The notes: generated by a model from the sequence alone, not told the origin. 64,000 nucleotides of DNA from an uncultured Phocaeicola sp. (GCA_948566455.1 CAOYQO010000006.1:1-64000), one strand, 5' to 3'; numbered from the stretch's first letter, positions 16,258 to 26,701 are shown. Translations and numbers: made by a program.

Positions 16258-17658
16258 ATGAAGTCGACAATTAATTTAGGCTATTTAGTTTTTCTTTCAG
16301 TAGTAGCGGCCTTGGGCGGTTTCTTATTTGGATATGACACTGCTGTTATCTCCGGTACTATTGCTCAAGTAACAGAACAGTTTCGACTGGATGCCTTACA
16401 ACAAGGATGGTATGTAGGCTGTGCACTGGTTGGTTCTATTATCGGAGTACTTTTTGCAGGCATTTTGAGCGATAAGTTTGGACGAAAATTTACTATGATC
16501 CTTTCAGCTATTTTGTTTTCCACATCCGCCATTGGCTGTGCTGTATCTGTGGATTTTAATCAATTGGTTGTCTATCGGATTATAGGTGGTGTCGGGATAG
16601 GTGTTGTTTCTATCATCTCTCCGCTCTATATTTCGGAGCTTGCTGTGGCTCAGTATCGTGGACGCTTGGTTTCCTTGTACCAGTTAGCGGTTACGATTGG
16701 ATTTTTAGGTGCTTATCTTGTGAATTATCAGCTTTTGGGATATTCCACGAGCAATCCTGATATTGTTACAGGGTGGTGGAGCCTGATATTTGTAACAGAA
16801 GTCTGGAGAGGAATGTTAGGTATGGAGATATTGCCCGCTTTATTGTTCTTTATCATCATATTCTTCATACCCGAAAGTCCGCGCTGGTTGATATTGAAAG
16901 GGAGAGAAGAAAAGGCTACTAATATTCTTGAGAGAATTTATACCTCTTCTAAGGATGCTTTATTTCAATTGGCAGAGACTAAATCTGTACTATCATCCGA
17001 GTCTAAATCTGAATGGAAGCTCTTGTTGCAACCTGGTATAAGGAAAGCTGTTATTATCGGTGTATGTATTGCTATGTTGGGACAGTTTATGGGTGTGAAT
17101 GCCGTTTTATATTATGGACCTTCTATTTTTGAAAATGCAGGTTTATCCGGAGGTGATTCTTTATTCTATCAGGTTTTAGTGGGATTGGTGAATACATTGA
17201 CTACTGTATTGGCTCTTGTTATTATTGATAAAATAGGACGTAAAAAGTTGGTTTATTATGGCGTATCAGGTATGGTAATTTCTTTAATACTGATTGCAAC
17301 TTACTTTATTTATGGTGAGTTCTGGGGTATCTCCAGCATTTTCCTTTTAGTATTTTTCCTTTTCTATGTATTTTGTTGTGCCGTGTCTATATGTGCTGTG
17401 GTATTTGTGCTTCTTTCTGAAATGTACCCGACTCGGGTGCGTGGATTTGCCATGTCCATTGCCGGCTTTGCGTTATGGATAGGTACATACTTGATTGGGC
17501 AGTTAACCCCCTGGATGCTCCAGAACCTTACCCCCGCCGGAACATTCATTCTGTTTGCAATCATGTGTGTACCCTATATGCTGATTGTTTGGAAACTTGT
17601 TCCCGAGACCACAGGAAAGTCTTTGGAAGAGATTGAACGCCATTGGATGAAAAAATAA
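16258..17658 (+). CDS. MFS sugar porter (sugar:H+ symporter, XylE/GalP type)
   Basis: The 466-residue protein has twelve membrane segments and the sugar-porter signatures: GFLFGYDTAVISG in segment 1, DKFGRKF after segment 2, the PESPRWLILKGR loop motif after segment 6, DKIGRKKL in the second half, and PETTGKSLEEIE at the C-terminus. It brings a monosaccharide across the inner membrane with protons. Substrate cannot be read from sequence; xylose, glucose, galactose or arabinose porters all look like this. It follows the first DUF4434 gene by 2 nt, so it serves the same locus. Confidence 0.92.
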   Translation: MKSTINLGYLVFLSVVAALGGFLFGYDTAVISGTIAQVTEQFRLDALQQGWYVGCALVGSIIGVLFAGILSDKFGRKFTMILSAILFSTSAIGCAVSVDFNQLVVYRIIGGVGIGVVSIISPLYISELAVAQYRGRLVSLYQLAVTIGFLGAYLVNYQLLGYSTSNPDIVTGWWSLIFVTEVWRGMLGMEILPALLFFIIIFFIPESPRWLILKGREEKATNILERIYTSSKDALFQLAETKSVLSSESKSEWKLLLQPGIRKAVIIGVCIAMLGQFMGVNAVLYYGPSIFENAGLSGGDSLFYQVLVGLVNTLTTVLALVIIDKIGRKKLVYYGVSGMVISLILIATYFIYGEFWGISSIFLLVFFLFYVFCCAVSICAVVFVLLSEMYPTRVRGFAMSIAGFALWIGTYLIGQLTPWMLQNLTPAGTFILFAIMCVPYMLIVWKLVPETTGKSLEEIERHWMKK

Positions 17659-17682
17659 AAATTGACCTTAATATTATATATA

Positions 17683-19203
17683 ATGAAGATTAGAAATTAT
17701 TTATTGAGTAGCTGTCTTATAGCAGCATTGTGTTCGTGCGGTACTTCTCAAAAGGAGAACCTGAACCTCACCCTATCGAAAGACACGCTATTCGATAAGG
17801 TAAAGGGAGCTTGGGCCGGACAAATCTTAGGATGTACCTATGGTGGTCCAACAGAGTTTCAGTATTTGTCAACCATAATTCCTGATTCTGTGGTTATGCC
17901 ATGGGGAAATGGGGAAATTAAGAAATGGTTTGATGGTGGAGGTGGTCTTTATGATGATGTTTACGTAGATCTGACATTTGTAGAGACCTTTGAAAGATGT
18001 GGATTGGATGCTCCTGTCGATTCTTTTGCGGCAGCATTCTTGGCTAAAGAATATCCGTTATGTCATGCAAACCAACAGGCTCGCTATAACCTGTTGCAAG
18101 GTTTGTCCCCTCACGCCAGTGGATATTGGAAAAATAACCCTCATGCCAATTGCTTGGATTTTCAGATTGAAGCTGACTTTGCAGGTATTATGTCGCCGGG
18201 TATGGTGAATAGTGCAGTGGATTTTTGTGACCGTATCGGACATATCATGGCTTACGGTGATGGATGGTATGGTGGAGTATACGTGGCTGCCATGTATTCT
18301 TTGGCTTATGTAAGCGATGATATTGAATACATCGTTACGGAAGGTTTGAAAGCAATCCCTCAGCAAAGTCGCTTCTATGCATGCATGACTGATGTTATAA
18401 ACTGGCACAAACAATATCCGGATGATTGGAAAAAGTGTTGGGAAGAGATTGAAAAAAAATGGGGGACTAATGATATTGCCTGTCCAGATGGTATTGAAGT
18501 ACCTTTTAATATTGAAACCTATGTAAACGGAGCTTATATTATTTTGGGACTGCTCTACGGTCAGGGCGATTTTGAAAAAACAATTGATATTTCTACACGT
18601 GCAGGACAAGATTCCGACTGTAATCCGGCTTCTTCTGGAGGTATTTTGGGGACCATGCTTGGTTATAATCGTCTTCCGGAGAAATATAAGGCCGAAATAG
18701 TAATTGTTGAAGATATGCCTTTCAATAATACTGTGAGCTTTAATAAAGGTTCTGAGTTGAGTTACGGGCAGGCTTTACAGATGATAGAAAGAGAAGGTGG
18801 AAAAGTTGGTGAGAATGAAGTTAAGATCAACTTTCAGAAGCCAGTTCCTGCAAAATTGGAAATTAGTTTTGAAGGTTTAAAACTCGATAAGAAGGTGACT
18901 GTGGATAATTGGATTGCTAACTTTTCGACTGTGGAGTTCGACGGTATAGGGGCTGTTATTAAGGGGGAACTTAAGGGTGATAATGTTTCTGAAGATTATG
19001 TTGCAGAATTAGAGGTTTATTTTAATGATAAACTGGTGGAAATATGTAAGTTACCGTTGAAGTATAACCATCGCAAACATGAGCTCTTTTTTAATTATGA
19101 GCAGCCTTACGGAAAATATAAAGTGACTTGTAAATGGACTAATCCAGTGAAAGGAGCAGATATTTGGGTAAGAGACGTCATTACTTATACAACAGATAAA
19201 TAG
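17683..19203 (+). CDS. Exported ADP-ribosylglycohydrolase-fold lipoprotein (ARH 1)
   Basis: The ATG at 17683 gives a lipoprotein signal (residues 1-19, lipobox LCSC), better than the in-frame TTG at 17662. Residues about 35-330 have the ARH fold: GAWAGQILGCTYGG at the start, the metal-site motif YDDVYVD (90-96), IEADFAGIMSPG, and AGQDSDCNPASSGGILGTMLG near 307-326, corresponding to the di-magnesium signature. A beta domain of about 150 residues follows. ARH enzymes hydrolyse N- or O-glycosidic bonds to ADP-ribose. Cell-surface or periplasmic placement in a PUL implies a nutrient role, probably on ribosyl or similar linkages. It is closely related to the second ARH at 33180. Confidence 0.82.
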   Translation: MKIRNYLLSSCLIAALCSCGTSQKENLNLTLSKDTLFDKVKGAWAGQILGCTYGGPTEFQYLSTIIPDSVVMPWGNGEIKKWFDGGGGLYDDVYVDLTFVETFERCGLDAPVDSFAAAFLAKEYPLCHANQQARYNLLQGLSPHASGYWKNNPHANCLDFQIEADFAGIMSPGMVNSAVDFCDRIGHIMAYGDGWYGGVYVAAMYSLAYVSDDIEYIVTEGLKAIPQQSRFYACMTDVINWHKQYPDDWKKCWEEIEKKWGTNDIACPDGIEVPFNIETYVNGAYIILGLLYGQGDFEKTIDISTRAGQDSDCNPASSGGILGTMLGYNRLPEKYKAEIVIVEDMPFNNTVSFNKGSELSYGQALQMIEREGGKVGENEVKINFQKPVPAKLEISFEGLKLDKKVTVDNWIANFSTVEFDGIGAVIKGELKGDNVSEDYVAELEVYFNDKLVEICKLPLKYNHRKHELFFNYEQPYGKYKVTCKWTNPVKGADIWVRDVITYTTDK

Positions 19204-19216
19204 GTATAAATATATT

Positions 19217-19265
19217 GAGAGACCGGTTTATATGCATGCCGGATAAAAAACGTTTCCAGTCTCTC
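19217..19265 (+). other. Imperfect hairpin between ARH 1 and the epimerase gene
   Basis: GAGAGACCGG (19217-19226) can pair with CCAGTCTCTC (19256-19265) with one mismatch. No T-run follows, so it is not a standard terminator; it could be an mRNA stabiliser or processing site. Confidence 0.35.
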
Positions 19266-19287
19266 ATCTTAAAAAAATAATAGAATT

Positions 19288-20463
19288 ATGGATTTGAAGA
19301 AATTAACGGATCAGTACAAGGATGAACTGTTGGATAATGTTCTTCCTTTCTGGTTAGAACATTCCCAGGATCACGAATATGGTGGGTATTTTACCTGTCT
19401 GGACCGGAAAGGGAATGTTTTTGACACAGACAAATTTATTTGGTTACAGGGCCGGGAAGTATGGTTGTTTTCGATGCTTTATAATAAGGTAGAGAAACGT
19501 CAGGAATGGTTGGACTGTGCTATTCAGGGAGGTGAGTTTCTGAAAAAATATGGTCATGATGGAAATTATAACTGGTATTTTTCTCTTGATCGTACAGGAC
19601 GTCCTTTGGTGGAACCTTATAACATATTCTCATATACCTTTGCTGTAATGGCATTTGGACAACTCAGCTTGGCTACGGGAAATCAAGAGTATGCGGATAT
19701 AGCGATGAAGACTTTCGATATTGTACTATCGAAGACTGGCAATCCTAAGGGAAAATGGAATAAGCTTTATCCGGGTACACGTGAGTTGAATAATTTTGCT
19801 TTGCCGATGATCCTATGTAATTTGGCTATGGAAATAGAGCATTTGCTGGATAAGGGTTGTCTGGAAAAGACGATGGAAGTATGCATCCATGAAGTTATGG
19901 AAGTTTTCTATCGTCCGGAACTTGGAGGCATTATTGTAGAGAATGTTCTGGCAAATGGAGAACTTTCCGATTCTTTCGAAGGACGCCAGGTTACTCCGGG
20001 CCATGATATTGAGGCAATGTGGTTTATTATGGACCTGGGGAAACGTCTGAACCGTCCGGATCTGATTGAAAAGGCGAAGAATATAACTTTGACGATGCTT
20101 GATTATGGTTGGGACAAAGAATTTGGCGGTATCTACTATTTCATGGATCGTAAAGGATGTCCACCTCAACAATTAGAATGGGATCAGAAATTGTGGTGGG
20201 TTCATATTGAAACTCTGATTTCATTGCTCAAAGGTTATCAACTGACCGGAGATAAGCAATGTCTTGATTGGTTTGAAAAGGTACATGAATATACATGGAG
20301 CCATTTCAAAGATAATGAATATCCGGAATGGTATGGTTATCTGAATAGAAGAGGTGAGGTGTTATTGCCTCTAAAAGGTGGAAAGTGGAAAGGCTGTTTT
20401 CATGTTCCGAGAGGGCTTTACCAATGCTGGCAAATATTAGAAGATATAACTAAGAATGTATGA
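19288..20463 (+). CDS. N-acylglucosamine 2-epimerase (AGE) family protein
   Basis: The 391-residue cytoplasmic protein is an (alpha/alpha)6 barrel of the AGE superfamily. It has GGYFTCLDRKGNVFDTDKFIWLQGREVW near the start, the two catalytic histidines (H239 in TPGHDIEAMW and H372 in GCFHVPRGLYQC), and the YFMDRKG strand between them. Family members interconvert C2 epimers of N-acylhexosamines, mannose/glucose or disaccharides. The exact substrate is not readable. It lies between ARH 1 and SusC and lacks a signal peptide, so it would act on an imported sugar. Confidence 0.87.
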   Translation: MDLKKLTDQYKDELLDNVLPFWLEHSQDHEYGGYFTCLDRKGNVFDTDKFIWLQGREVWLFSMLYNKVEKRQEWLDCAIQGGEFLKKYGHDGNYNWYFSLDRTGRPLVEPYNIFSYTFAVMAFGQLSLATGNQEYADIAMKTFDIVLSKTGNPKGKWNKLYPGTRELNNFALPMILCNLAMEIEHLLDKGCLEKTMEVCIHEVMEVFYRPELGGIIVENVLANGELSDSFEGRQVTPGHDIEAMWFIMDLGKRLNRPDLIEKAKNITLTMLDYGWDKEFGGIYYFMDRKGCPPQQLEWDQKLWWVHIETLISLLKGYQLTGDKQCLDWFEKVHEYTWSHFKDNEYPEWYGYLNRRGEVLLPLKGGKWKGCFHVPRGLYQCWQILEDITKNV

Positions 20464-20500
20464 AACGAGAATACAATTCCTAATTTTAAATTTTAGTAAT

Positions 20501-23500
20501 ATGAAAAACAAGTATCTTTGTTTGCTATTTTTATTATTCTCTTTGCTGAGTATGAGTGCACATGCTCAAATTAAGGTAGAGGGTAATGTGTTTGATGAGA
20601 ATGACATTCCATTGATTGGCGTATCCGTTGTAACCGAAGGAGGAAAGACGGGGGCTATTACTGATGTAAACGGTCATTTCTCGATTATGGTACCTAATGC
20701 TAATGCGCATTTGACTTTCTCTTATGTGGGCTATATCACTCAGAAGTTGCCACTGAAAGGAAAAAAACTTCTGAAAGTGATAATGAAGGAAGATGCTAAT
20801 TTGTTAGATGAAGTTGTAGTAGTAGGCTACGGTACACAGAAGAAAATAAATGTGACCGGTGCTATTGCACAAGTGGACAATAAGGAACTGAAGATGGCAC
20901 CGAGCGGAAGCCTTTCCGGTATGCTGGCCGGCCGTTTGCCCGGTTTGATTTCCAAACAGAGCAGCGGACAGCCAGGAGCCGATGGGGCTAACTTGTACAT
21001 CCGTGGTAATGGTGCCGGAGATGGCAGTCCATTGATTGTTATTGATGGCGTTATTACTGATTACTTTCCATCATTTTCTCCTGACGAAGTAGAATCTATT
21101 ACTATTTTGAAAGATGCGACTGCTGCAGCTGTTTATGGTGTGCGTGCTGCTGCTGGTGTGATTCTTATTACGACGAAGCGTGGTGCTGTTCAAAAGCCTA
21201 CCGTAACGTATAACGGATCACTAACATTGAGTCAGAATACTGATTTTCCGAAATTCCTGAATGGACCGGATTATGCCTATTGGTATAATAAGGCTCAGCT
21301 TTTGGATGGAGTTGCGGAGGAAAACCTGAGATTTTCACCTGAAGAAATAGACCGCATTACTAACCCGGGAGAGAATGAGCACATCTATGGAAATACAGAC
21401 TGGTTTGATTTGTTATTCCGTAATACAGCTCCTACCTATACAAACAATGTTTCTGTTTCCGGTGGTACGGAAAAAATTAAGTTCTTTGCTTCAGTCGGTG
21501 CATACAATCAGGAAGGTATCATTAAACGTACTTCTTATGATAAGTATAATTTCCGCTCTAATATGGATGCAAAGATTACTGATAACTTTGATTTGTCTCT
21601 TGACTTATCGGGTTATGTTTCCGAGCAAGATGAGCCAGGGGCTTCTGCAGGGGTAGGTTCGTATGCTTCTATTTTCCAGCAAGCATTGTTGTCATATCCC
21701 TACTTGAAACCTTATACGGCTGATGGAATGCCTATAGCCAGTATAAATACGGCTGGTAATGGAAATAACAACCCTATTGCCGCACGAGATTTGTCTGGTA
21801 ATAATAACGTAAAGAAGACATATTTCCAGGGTAATATTGCCATGAAGTATCAGTTACCTTTTGTGAAAGGACTATCTGTTAAGTTGAATGCTTCTTATCT
21901 GAAGAATTATACTATGCAGAAGAAGTACTTCTTAACTTATGATGTGTACGGTTGGAACCAGACTACCCGGCAAGGTAATGTAGAGACTGGTAGAATCGCT
22001 AATAAAGTTTCTTTGAATCAGTGGTTCACGGAAAGTGAAGGTTATACAATTCAACCTGCTCTTGAGTACTCAAACAAATTTGGTAAGCATGCCGTATCCG
22101 GATTATTCTTGTATGAATTTTCCAGAACAGACCAGTCCAGTATGTCTGCCGGTAGAACAGATTTTCCTATAACTGATATCATGGATTTGAACTATGGACT
22201 TGAGGTGAATAAAGATTTGGTGAAAGGTGGACACAGTCAGGCTAAACGCGCCGGCTATGTAATTCGTCTGAACTATTCTTATGATGATAAGTATTTGTTG
22301 GAGTTCACCAGTAGAATTGATGCTTCTACAGCACTTCCCAAGAAATACAGATGGGGTGTGTTCCCGGGTGTTTCGGTAGGATGGAGACTTTCTCAGGAGG
22401 ACTTCTTTAAAGAAGCCGTTCCTTTTATGGAAAACCTGAAGATTCGCGCATCTGTAGGACGTTTGGGTAGCGATCGTGCCATTAGCAATACGATGACTTA
22501 TTTCTCTACAGCCAGTTTATCAGCTGACCCGACTGTATTATTCGGTACCAGTCCTCAGAAATATTTGGGATTGAGTAGTCCGGTAAATCCTCTTTTGAAG
22601 TGGCAGTTGACTGATACTTATAATATTGGTATCGAATCCAGCATGTGGAATGGTTTGTTGGGCGTTGAATTGGACGTGTTCTATATGAAGACTACCCGTT
22701 CATTGGAGTCTCAGTCAGCCAACTTCCCACCTTCATTGGGATCTTACTATCCGACATATATCAATTATGGTTCTCATGATAATCGTGGTTTTGAGCTCGT
22801 ATTATCTCATAATAATCAGATAAGAGATTTTACTTATCGCGTAAGAGGTAATCTTTCTTGGGCTCGTAATAAAGTGTTGAAAATGACGGAAGATGCCAAT
22901 GTGCCTGATTATAAACGTGCTACTGGTGGCCCGATGGGAAGATACTGGGGATTTGTTGCAGATGGTTTATTCCAGTCGGAAGAAGAAATAGCCCATAGCG
23001 CTGTTTTCGGTCCGACATTACCCGGTGATATCAAGCTGAAAGATATTAATGGCGATGGTAAGATTACTTGGGATCAGGATATGGTTCCAATTGGTCGTAG
23101 CAATACACCGGAAATGATGTTTGGTTTGAATCTGGGTGCTGAATGGAAAGGTTTTGATTTTAATATGCTGTTGCAAGGCGCCGCTCTGTTTGATGTAAAT
23201 TTATGCGGATTGTATAGTAGTGGAATTCGTGATGATACATTCTATACGCGTCCTTTCTATGCTGATGGAAACACTCCTTATTATTTGGTGGAAGGTGCTT
23301 GGCGTCCCGATCATACCGATGCTAAATATCCCCGTTTAGGAATCGATTCGAGATCAAATGGTGGAAAATTCTCTTCCTGGTGGGTAGTAGACGGTTCTTA
23401 TGTGCGTCTGAAGTCTATTCAGTTGGGATATACCATACCAAAGAAATGGAGTAAAAAGGCTGGCTTTGAAAGAATTCGTGCTTATGTGGCTGGTGGTAAT

Positions 23501-23611
23501 CTGTTTACTTTATCCAATCTGGAGCACATGGACCCTGAAATGCCAAGTGTAAATCAGGGATACTATCCTCAACAGCGTACGTATGAATTTGGATTAAATG
23601 TAACTTTCTAA
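20501..23611 (+). CDS. SusC/RagA-type TonB-dependent outer-membrane transporter (PUL)
   Basis: This 1036-residue protein has a signal peptide (residues 1-22, ending AHAQ), a carboxypeptidase-regulatory-like domain (GNVFDENDIPLIGVSV, about 25-100), the LDEVVVVGYGTQKK segment, and a plug with GANLYIRGNGAG and DATAAAVYGVRAAAGVILITTK. The beta-barrel ends TYEFGLNVTF. I chose the ATG at 20501 because the signal peptide starts there; the in-frame ATG at 20456 lies inside the upstream gene. It imports oligomers bound by its SusD partner, which begins 12 nt downstream. Confidence 0.95.
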   Translation: MKNKYLCLLFLLFSLLSMSAHAQIKVEGNVFDENDIPLIGVSVVTEGGKTGAITDVNGHFSIMVPNANAHLTFSYVGYITQKLPLKGKKLLKVIMKEDANLLDEVVVVGYGTQKKINVTGAIAQVDNKELKMAPSGSLSGMLAGRLPGLISKQSSGQPGADGANLYIRGNGAGDGSPLIVIDGVITDYFPSFSPDEVESITILKDATAAAVYGVRAAAGVILITTKRGAVQKPTVTYNGSLTLSQNTDFPKFLNGPDYAYWYNKAQLLDGVAEENLRFSPEEIDRITNPGENEHIYGNTDWFDLLFRNTAPTYTNNVSVSGGTEKIKFFASVGAYNQEGIIKRTSYDKYNFRSNMDAKITDNFDLSLDLSGYVSEQDEPGASAGVGSYASIFQQALLSYPYLKPYTADGMPIASINTAGNGNNNPIAARDLSGNNNVKKTYFQGNIAMKYQLPFVKGLSVKLNASYLKNYTMQKKYFLTYDVYGWNQTTRQGNVETGRIANKVSLNQWFTESEGYTIQPALEYSNKFGKHAVSGLFLYEFSRTDQSSMSAGRTDFPITDIMDLNYGLEVNKDLVKGGHSQAKRAGYVIRLNYSYDDKYLLEFTSRIDASTALPKKYRWGVFPGVSVGWRLSQEDFFKEAVPFMENLKIRASVGRLGSDRAISNTMTYFSTASLSADPTVLFGTSPQKYLGLSSPVNPLLKWQLTDTYNIGIESSMWNGLLGVELDVFYMKTTRSLESQSANFPPSLGSYYPTYINYGSHDNRGFELVLSHNNQIRDFTYRVRGNLSWARNKVLKMTEDANVPDYKRATGGPMGRYWGFVADGLFQSEEEIAHSAVFGPTLPGDIKLKDINGDGKITWDQDMVPIGRSNTPEMMFGLNLGAEWKGFDFNMLLQGAALFDVNLCGLYSSGIRDDTFYTRPFYADGNTPYYLVEGAWRPDHTDAKYPRLGIDSRSNGGKFSSWWVVDGSYVRLKSIQLGYTIPKKWSKKAGFERIRAYVAGGNLFTLSNLEHMDPEMPSVNQGYYPQQRTYEFGLNVTF

Positions 23612-23623
23612 AAAACTAATACA

Positions 23624-25198
23624 ATGAAATCAGTAAATAAGATATTAACAATATTTGCTTCTGCTTGCTTCACGCTGAGTAGTTGTGATATTGATCCTGT
23701 TCTGACAAGTAGTTATCCTGACGATATCACTTGGTCGAATGAAACAAATCTGCAATTGTATATTAATGGCTTTTATTCTTTGATCGGAGGATATTATTCA
23801 ATCACTGATGATGCATGTGCTGACCTTTTGAAAGCCAATAATCCGGTTGCCAATACTAATTTGTTTGTATTCGGTTCTACTCCTATTACTTCTGCCAGTA
23901 ATCTTTTTGATAACTGGAATAATAGGCATTCCTGGCAATTGACTTGTTGCCGTGCCTTGGAAGGATTGGAAAAACACCGTGAAAACTTTACCGAGGAGGT
24001 AGCCAAACGCGCAGAGGCGGAATTCCGTTTTTTCCGTGCTGTGGCTAATTTCGATTTGGCGAAACGTTATGGAGCCAGTTTTATCCTGTACAAGCAGTTG
24101 CCTGAACTTGGACAAAAGGATCATGCACGTTGTACGCCCGATGAATGCTGGGATTTCATAGCAGAAGACTTGGACTTTGCTGCTAAAAATTTACCTCTGA
24201 GAGGTACTGTAGAGGCCGGTAAGTTGACAAGTGGTGCAGCCTATGGAATGAAAGCTCGTGCTATGCTTTATGCTGAACGTTGGAAAGATGCTTCCGATGC
24301 TGCTGCCGAATTGAAAAAGCAAGGGTATGAATTGTATGAGGATTATGGAAAGTTGTTCTTAAATAGAAGAGCGAAACCGGTTGCAAATAATGAAAGTGTC
24401 ATAGAGTTCGGCTATGTTTATGAAACGTTGGATTATTCTTTTGATTATTTCAATTGTCCGCCCAGTGATGGAGGTTATGCTGAAATCAGTCCGACAGAAA
24501 CATTGGTATCAGCTTATCAGATGGCTGATGGTAAAGAGTTTGACTGGAATAATCCGGAAATGGCTGCCAATCCCTATGAAGGCCGTGAACCACGTTTCTA
24601 TGCTTCCATACTTTATAACGGTTGTCAATGGAAAGGAGAAACACTTTATACATACGAAGGTAGTGTGGATGGTTATGGCTTAGGTGGTGGTACTACTTGT
24701 ACAGGCTACTATATGCGTAAGTTGTTTGATCCGGAAATTAGTAAAAGCCAAATGCGTAGAACTGACTTGACTTTCTATTACATGCGCTATGCTGAAGTTT
24801 TATTGATTTATGCTGAAGCAATGGCAATGCAAGATAAACTTACTGAAGCATTGGAAGCATTGAATGAAGTGAGAGACAGAGTTGATTTGCCGGCAGTATC
24901 TGCCAGTACAAAGACTGAATTCATGAAACTTCTCCGTCACGAAAGAATGGTAGAGTTAGCTTTTGAAGGACATCGTTTTTGGGATCTCCGCCGTTGGGGG
25001 CTGGCAACTACAGTCCTGAATGGTACTCACATGGAAGGAGTGAAGCCGACAAAAGTAGGCGACGGATATGAATACAATGTTGTGGATTGTGATGCTGGTA
25101 AAACGCGTGTTTATCTGGAAAAATACAACCGTTTCCCTATTCCTATTGCAGAAATTCAGCAGAACTCTGCTTGTGAACAGTTTGATGAATGGAAATAA
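23624..25198 (+). CDS. SusD/RagB-type nutrient-binding surface lipoprotein
   Basis: The 524-residue lipoprotein has a lipobox LSSC (cysteine at about 21), a helical N-terminal TPR-like scaffold (AEFRFFRAVANFDLAKRYG), and the typical C-terminal RagB/SusD end with LRHERMVELAFEGHRFWDLRRWG and RFPIPIAEIQ. It caps the SusC barrel and captures oligosaccharides. It lies directly between SusC and a DUF5018 lipoprotein, the usual SusC-SusD-surface-binding-protein order. Confidence 0.95.
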   Translation: MKSVNKILTIFASACFTLSSCDIDPVLTSSYPDDITWSNETNLQLYINGFYSLIGGYYSITDDACADLLKANNPVANTNLFVFGSTPITSASNLFDNWNNRHSWQLTCCRALEGLEKHRENFTEEVAKRAEAEFRFFRAVANFDLAKRYGASFILYKQLPELGQKDHARCTPDECWDFIAEDLDFAAKNLPLRGTVEAGKLTSGAAYGMKARAMLYAERWKDASDAAAELKKQGYELYEDYGKLFLNRRAKPVANNESVIEFGYVYETLDYSFDYFNCPPSDGGYAEISPTETLVSAYQMADGKEFDWNNPEMAANPYEGREPRFYASILYNGCQWKGETLYTYEGSVDGYGLGGGTTCTGYYMRKLFDPEISKSQMRRTDLTFYYMRYAEVLLIYAEAMAMQDKLTEALEALNEVRDRVDLPAVSASTKTEFMKLLRHERMVELAFEGHRFWDLRRWGLATTVLNGTHMEGVKPTKVGDGYEYNVVDCDAGKTRVYLEKYNRFPIPIAEIQQNSACEQFDEWK

Positions 25199-25213
25199 TT
25201 AAAAAATGAAACT

Positions 25214-26632
25214 ATGAAAATACTTAATAGAATTGCAGCAACAGCGTGTTTGTTTGGGGCAGTGCTCTTAGTTTCCTGTGAGTCTCCTGACTTGAGTACA
25301 GCACATGAAAGCCAAGTAAATGGTCTACTTAATGTAACCATTCAGATACCTGATAATCCGACGGAGTTTTATGCTACCAAGAAAGGTCCTTATGAAGAGG
25401 GAGAAGAAATTACGGTGAAAGTTCCTACCACGGATGAGGACCCGCTCGATGTAAGCCGTCTGATTTGTACTGTAAGTGTGGAACATAATTGCTATGTTGT
25501 TCCGGGAGTTGGAGGTGAAATGGATTTCACTGAACCTTATAAAATAACAGTAATCGATGCATTGGGCAATCGTCATAACAATACGATTCGTGTCGTACCG
25601 ACACCGCCTAAAACCAAGTTCTCCAAAGTGTGGGAAAAGAACTGCACCGATTTGGGACTAGCAAGCCGCAACAATACAGGCTTGGCAATATACGGTCAAT
25701 ATCTGGCAGTTCAGGAATACAATGGTCCTATCTACCTGTATGACATGAAGACGGGAGCAGCGGTTAAGACTATAGATGCAGCAAGATCGTTTATGATGAA
25801 GGCTCGTACGGATGATGCCGGTCACTTGATTACTTCCCGTGAAAATATTTACGGTGCAGGTTTCATGGTCTTCTATTATTCTGAAGCAGATCAGGAACAT
25901 AAGTTACTGCTTGACTATACTGCCGGTGATGGTTGCCCGGGAGATTTGGGGTATAACATGAATGTAGCGGGTGATGTAACCAGCGGTACAGCTTATATTT
26001 ATGGTACAGGGCCTAATGATATGACTATTTATTATTGGAAATTACAGGATGGTCAGTTAGTGACTCCTGCCAATCAGCCTAATAAACTACGTTACGGACC
26101 GGCCGGAAGTTCTTGGACTGCCGCACCTGCCATACAGCGTGTTTCATTGGCCGATGATTCAGATCATTACATCAGTTATACGAAGTGGGTAAATGGAAAT
26201 AGTGATGAGGCTTTGAAGAGTCGCTTCAATATCTTTACGACATCCATGGAGGTTACGGCCTTGAATGCTGCCGACCATGAATACCGTTTGCTTGGCTTCA
26301 ATGTGTTTAAGGTGGAAAATGATACCTATTTGGCACTCAATGACCAAGGTGCTGATCAATGGGCTGGTGGTGGTGCTACCCTCAAGGTATTCGACATTAC
26401 CAATACTTCTAAGATGGAACTGGGACCGGACGATGACGGATATAGTGACTTCTGTGTATTTACAAGCGATATGTCCGCATGGGGGCAGAATTACTTTAGC
26501 TGGGGAGACGTTGCTGTCTACAAAGAAGTAACCTCAACCGGGTATGACGTGTACATTGCAACCTCTGTTGTTGGCTTTGATTTATCACAGTCTATTGTAA
26601 GAATGTATAAGATGAGTTATTTCCGTCAATAA
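25214..26632 (+). CDS. DUF5018-type surface lipoprotein, probable glycan-binding protein
   Basis: The 472-residue protein has a lipoprotein signal (LVSC at about residue 22), an N-terminal Ig-like domain of about 110 residues of the DUF5018 type, and a C-terminal repeat-rich beta region (about 140-472) resembling a beta-propeller. Its position after SusD is that of SusE/SGBP proteins, which help hold polysaccharide at the surface. No catalytic motif is seen. A strong hairpin terminator follows within 30 nt. Confidence 0.78.
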   Translation: MKILNRIAATACLFGAVLLVSCESPDLSTAHESQVNGLLNVTIQIPDNPTEFYATKKGPYEEGEEITVKVPTTDEDPLDVSRLICTVSVEHNCYVVPGVGGEMDFTEPYKITVIDALGNRHNNTIRVVPTPPKTKFSKVWEKNCTDLGLASRNNTGLAIYGQYLAVQEYNGPIYLYDMKTGAAVKTIDAARSFMMKARTDDAGHLITSRENIYGAGFMVFYYSEADQEHKLLLDYTAGDGCPGDLGYNMNVAGDVTSGTAYIYGTGPNDMTIYYWKLQDGQLVTPANQPNKLRYGPAGSSWTAAPAIQRVSLADDSDHYISYTKWVNGNSDEALKSRFNIFTTSMEVTALNAADHEYRLLGFNVFKVENDTYLALNDQGADQWAGGGATLKVFDITNTSKMELGPDDDGYSDFCVFTSDMSAWGQNYFSWGDVAVYKEVTSTGYDVYIATSVVGFDLSQSIVRMYKMSYFRQ

Positions 26633-26656
26633 TACACATTGATTAATTCAAATCGG

Positions 26657-26685
26657 GAGTGCCGCTAATCCGGCGGCACTCTCTT
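26657..26685 (+). terminator. Terminator after the SusCD-DUF5018 genes
   Basis: GAGTGCCGC (26657-26665) and GCGGCACTC (26673-26681) form a perfect 9-bp stem with a 7-nt loop, followed by TCTTTT. The next gene starts 17 nt later, so this may act as a partial terminator that lowers downstream expression. Confidence 0.8.
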
Positions 26686-26701
26686 TTAAAACTAATGCCT
26701 T

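Noticed and set aside
17683..19203. ARH as part of a DNA or protein ADP-ribosylation toxin-antitoxin or defence system
   Set aside because: The protein has a lipoprotein signal, sits in a SusCD locus and has no ADP-ribosyltransferase toxin partner nearby.
20456..20500. Upstream start for SusC
   Set aside because: The extra 15 residues overlap the end of the epimerase gene and precede, rather than form, a signal peptide; the ATG at 20501 starts a clean one.
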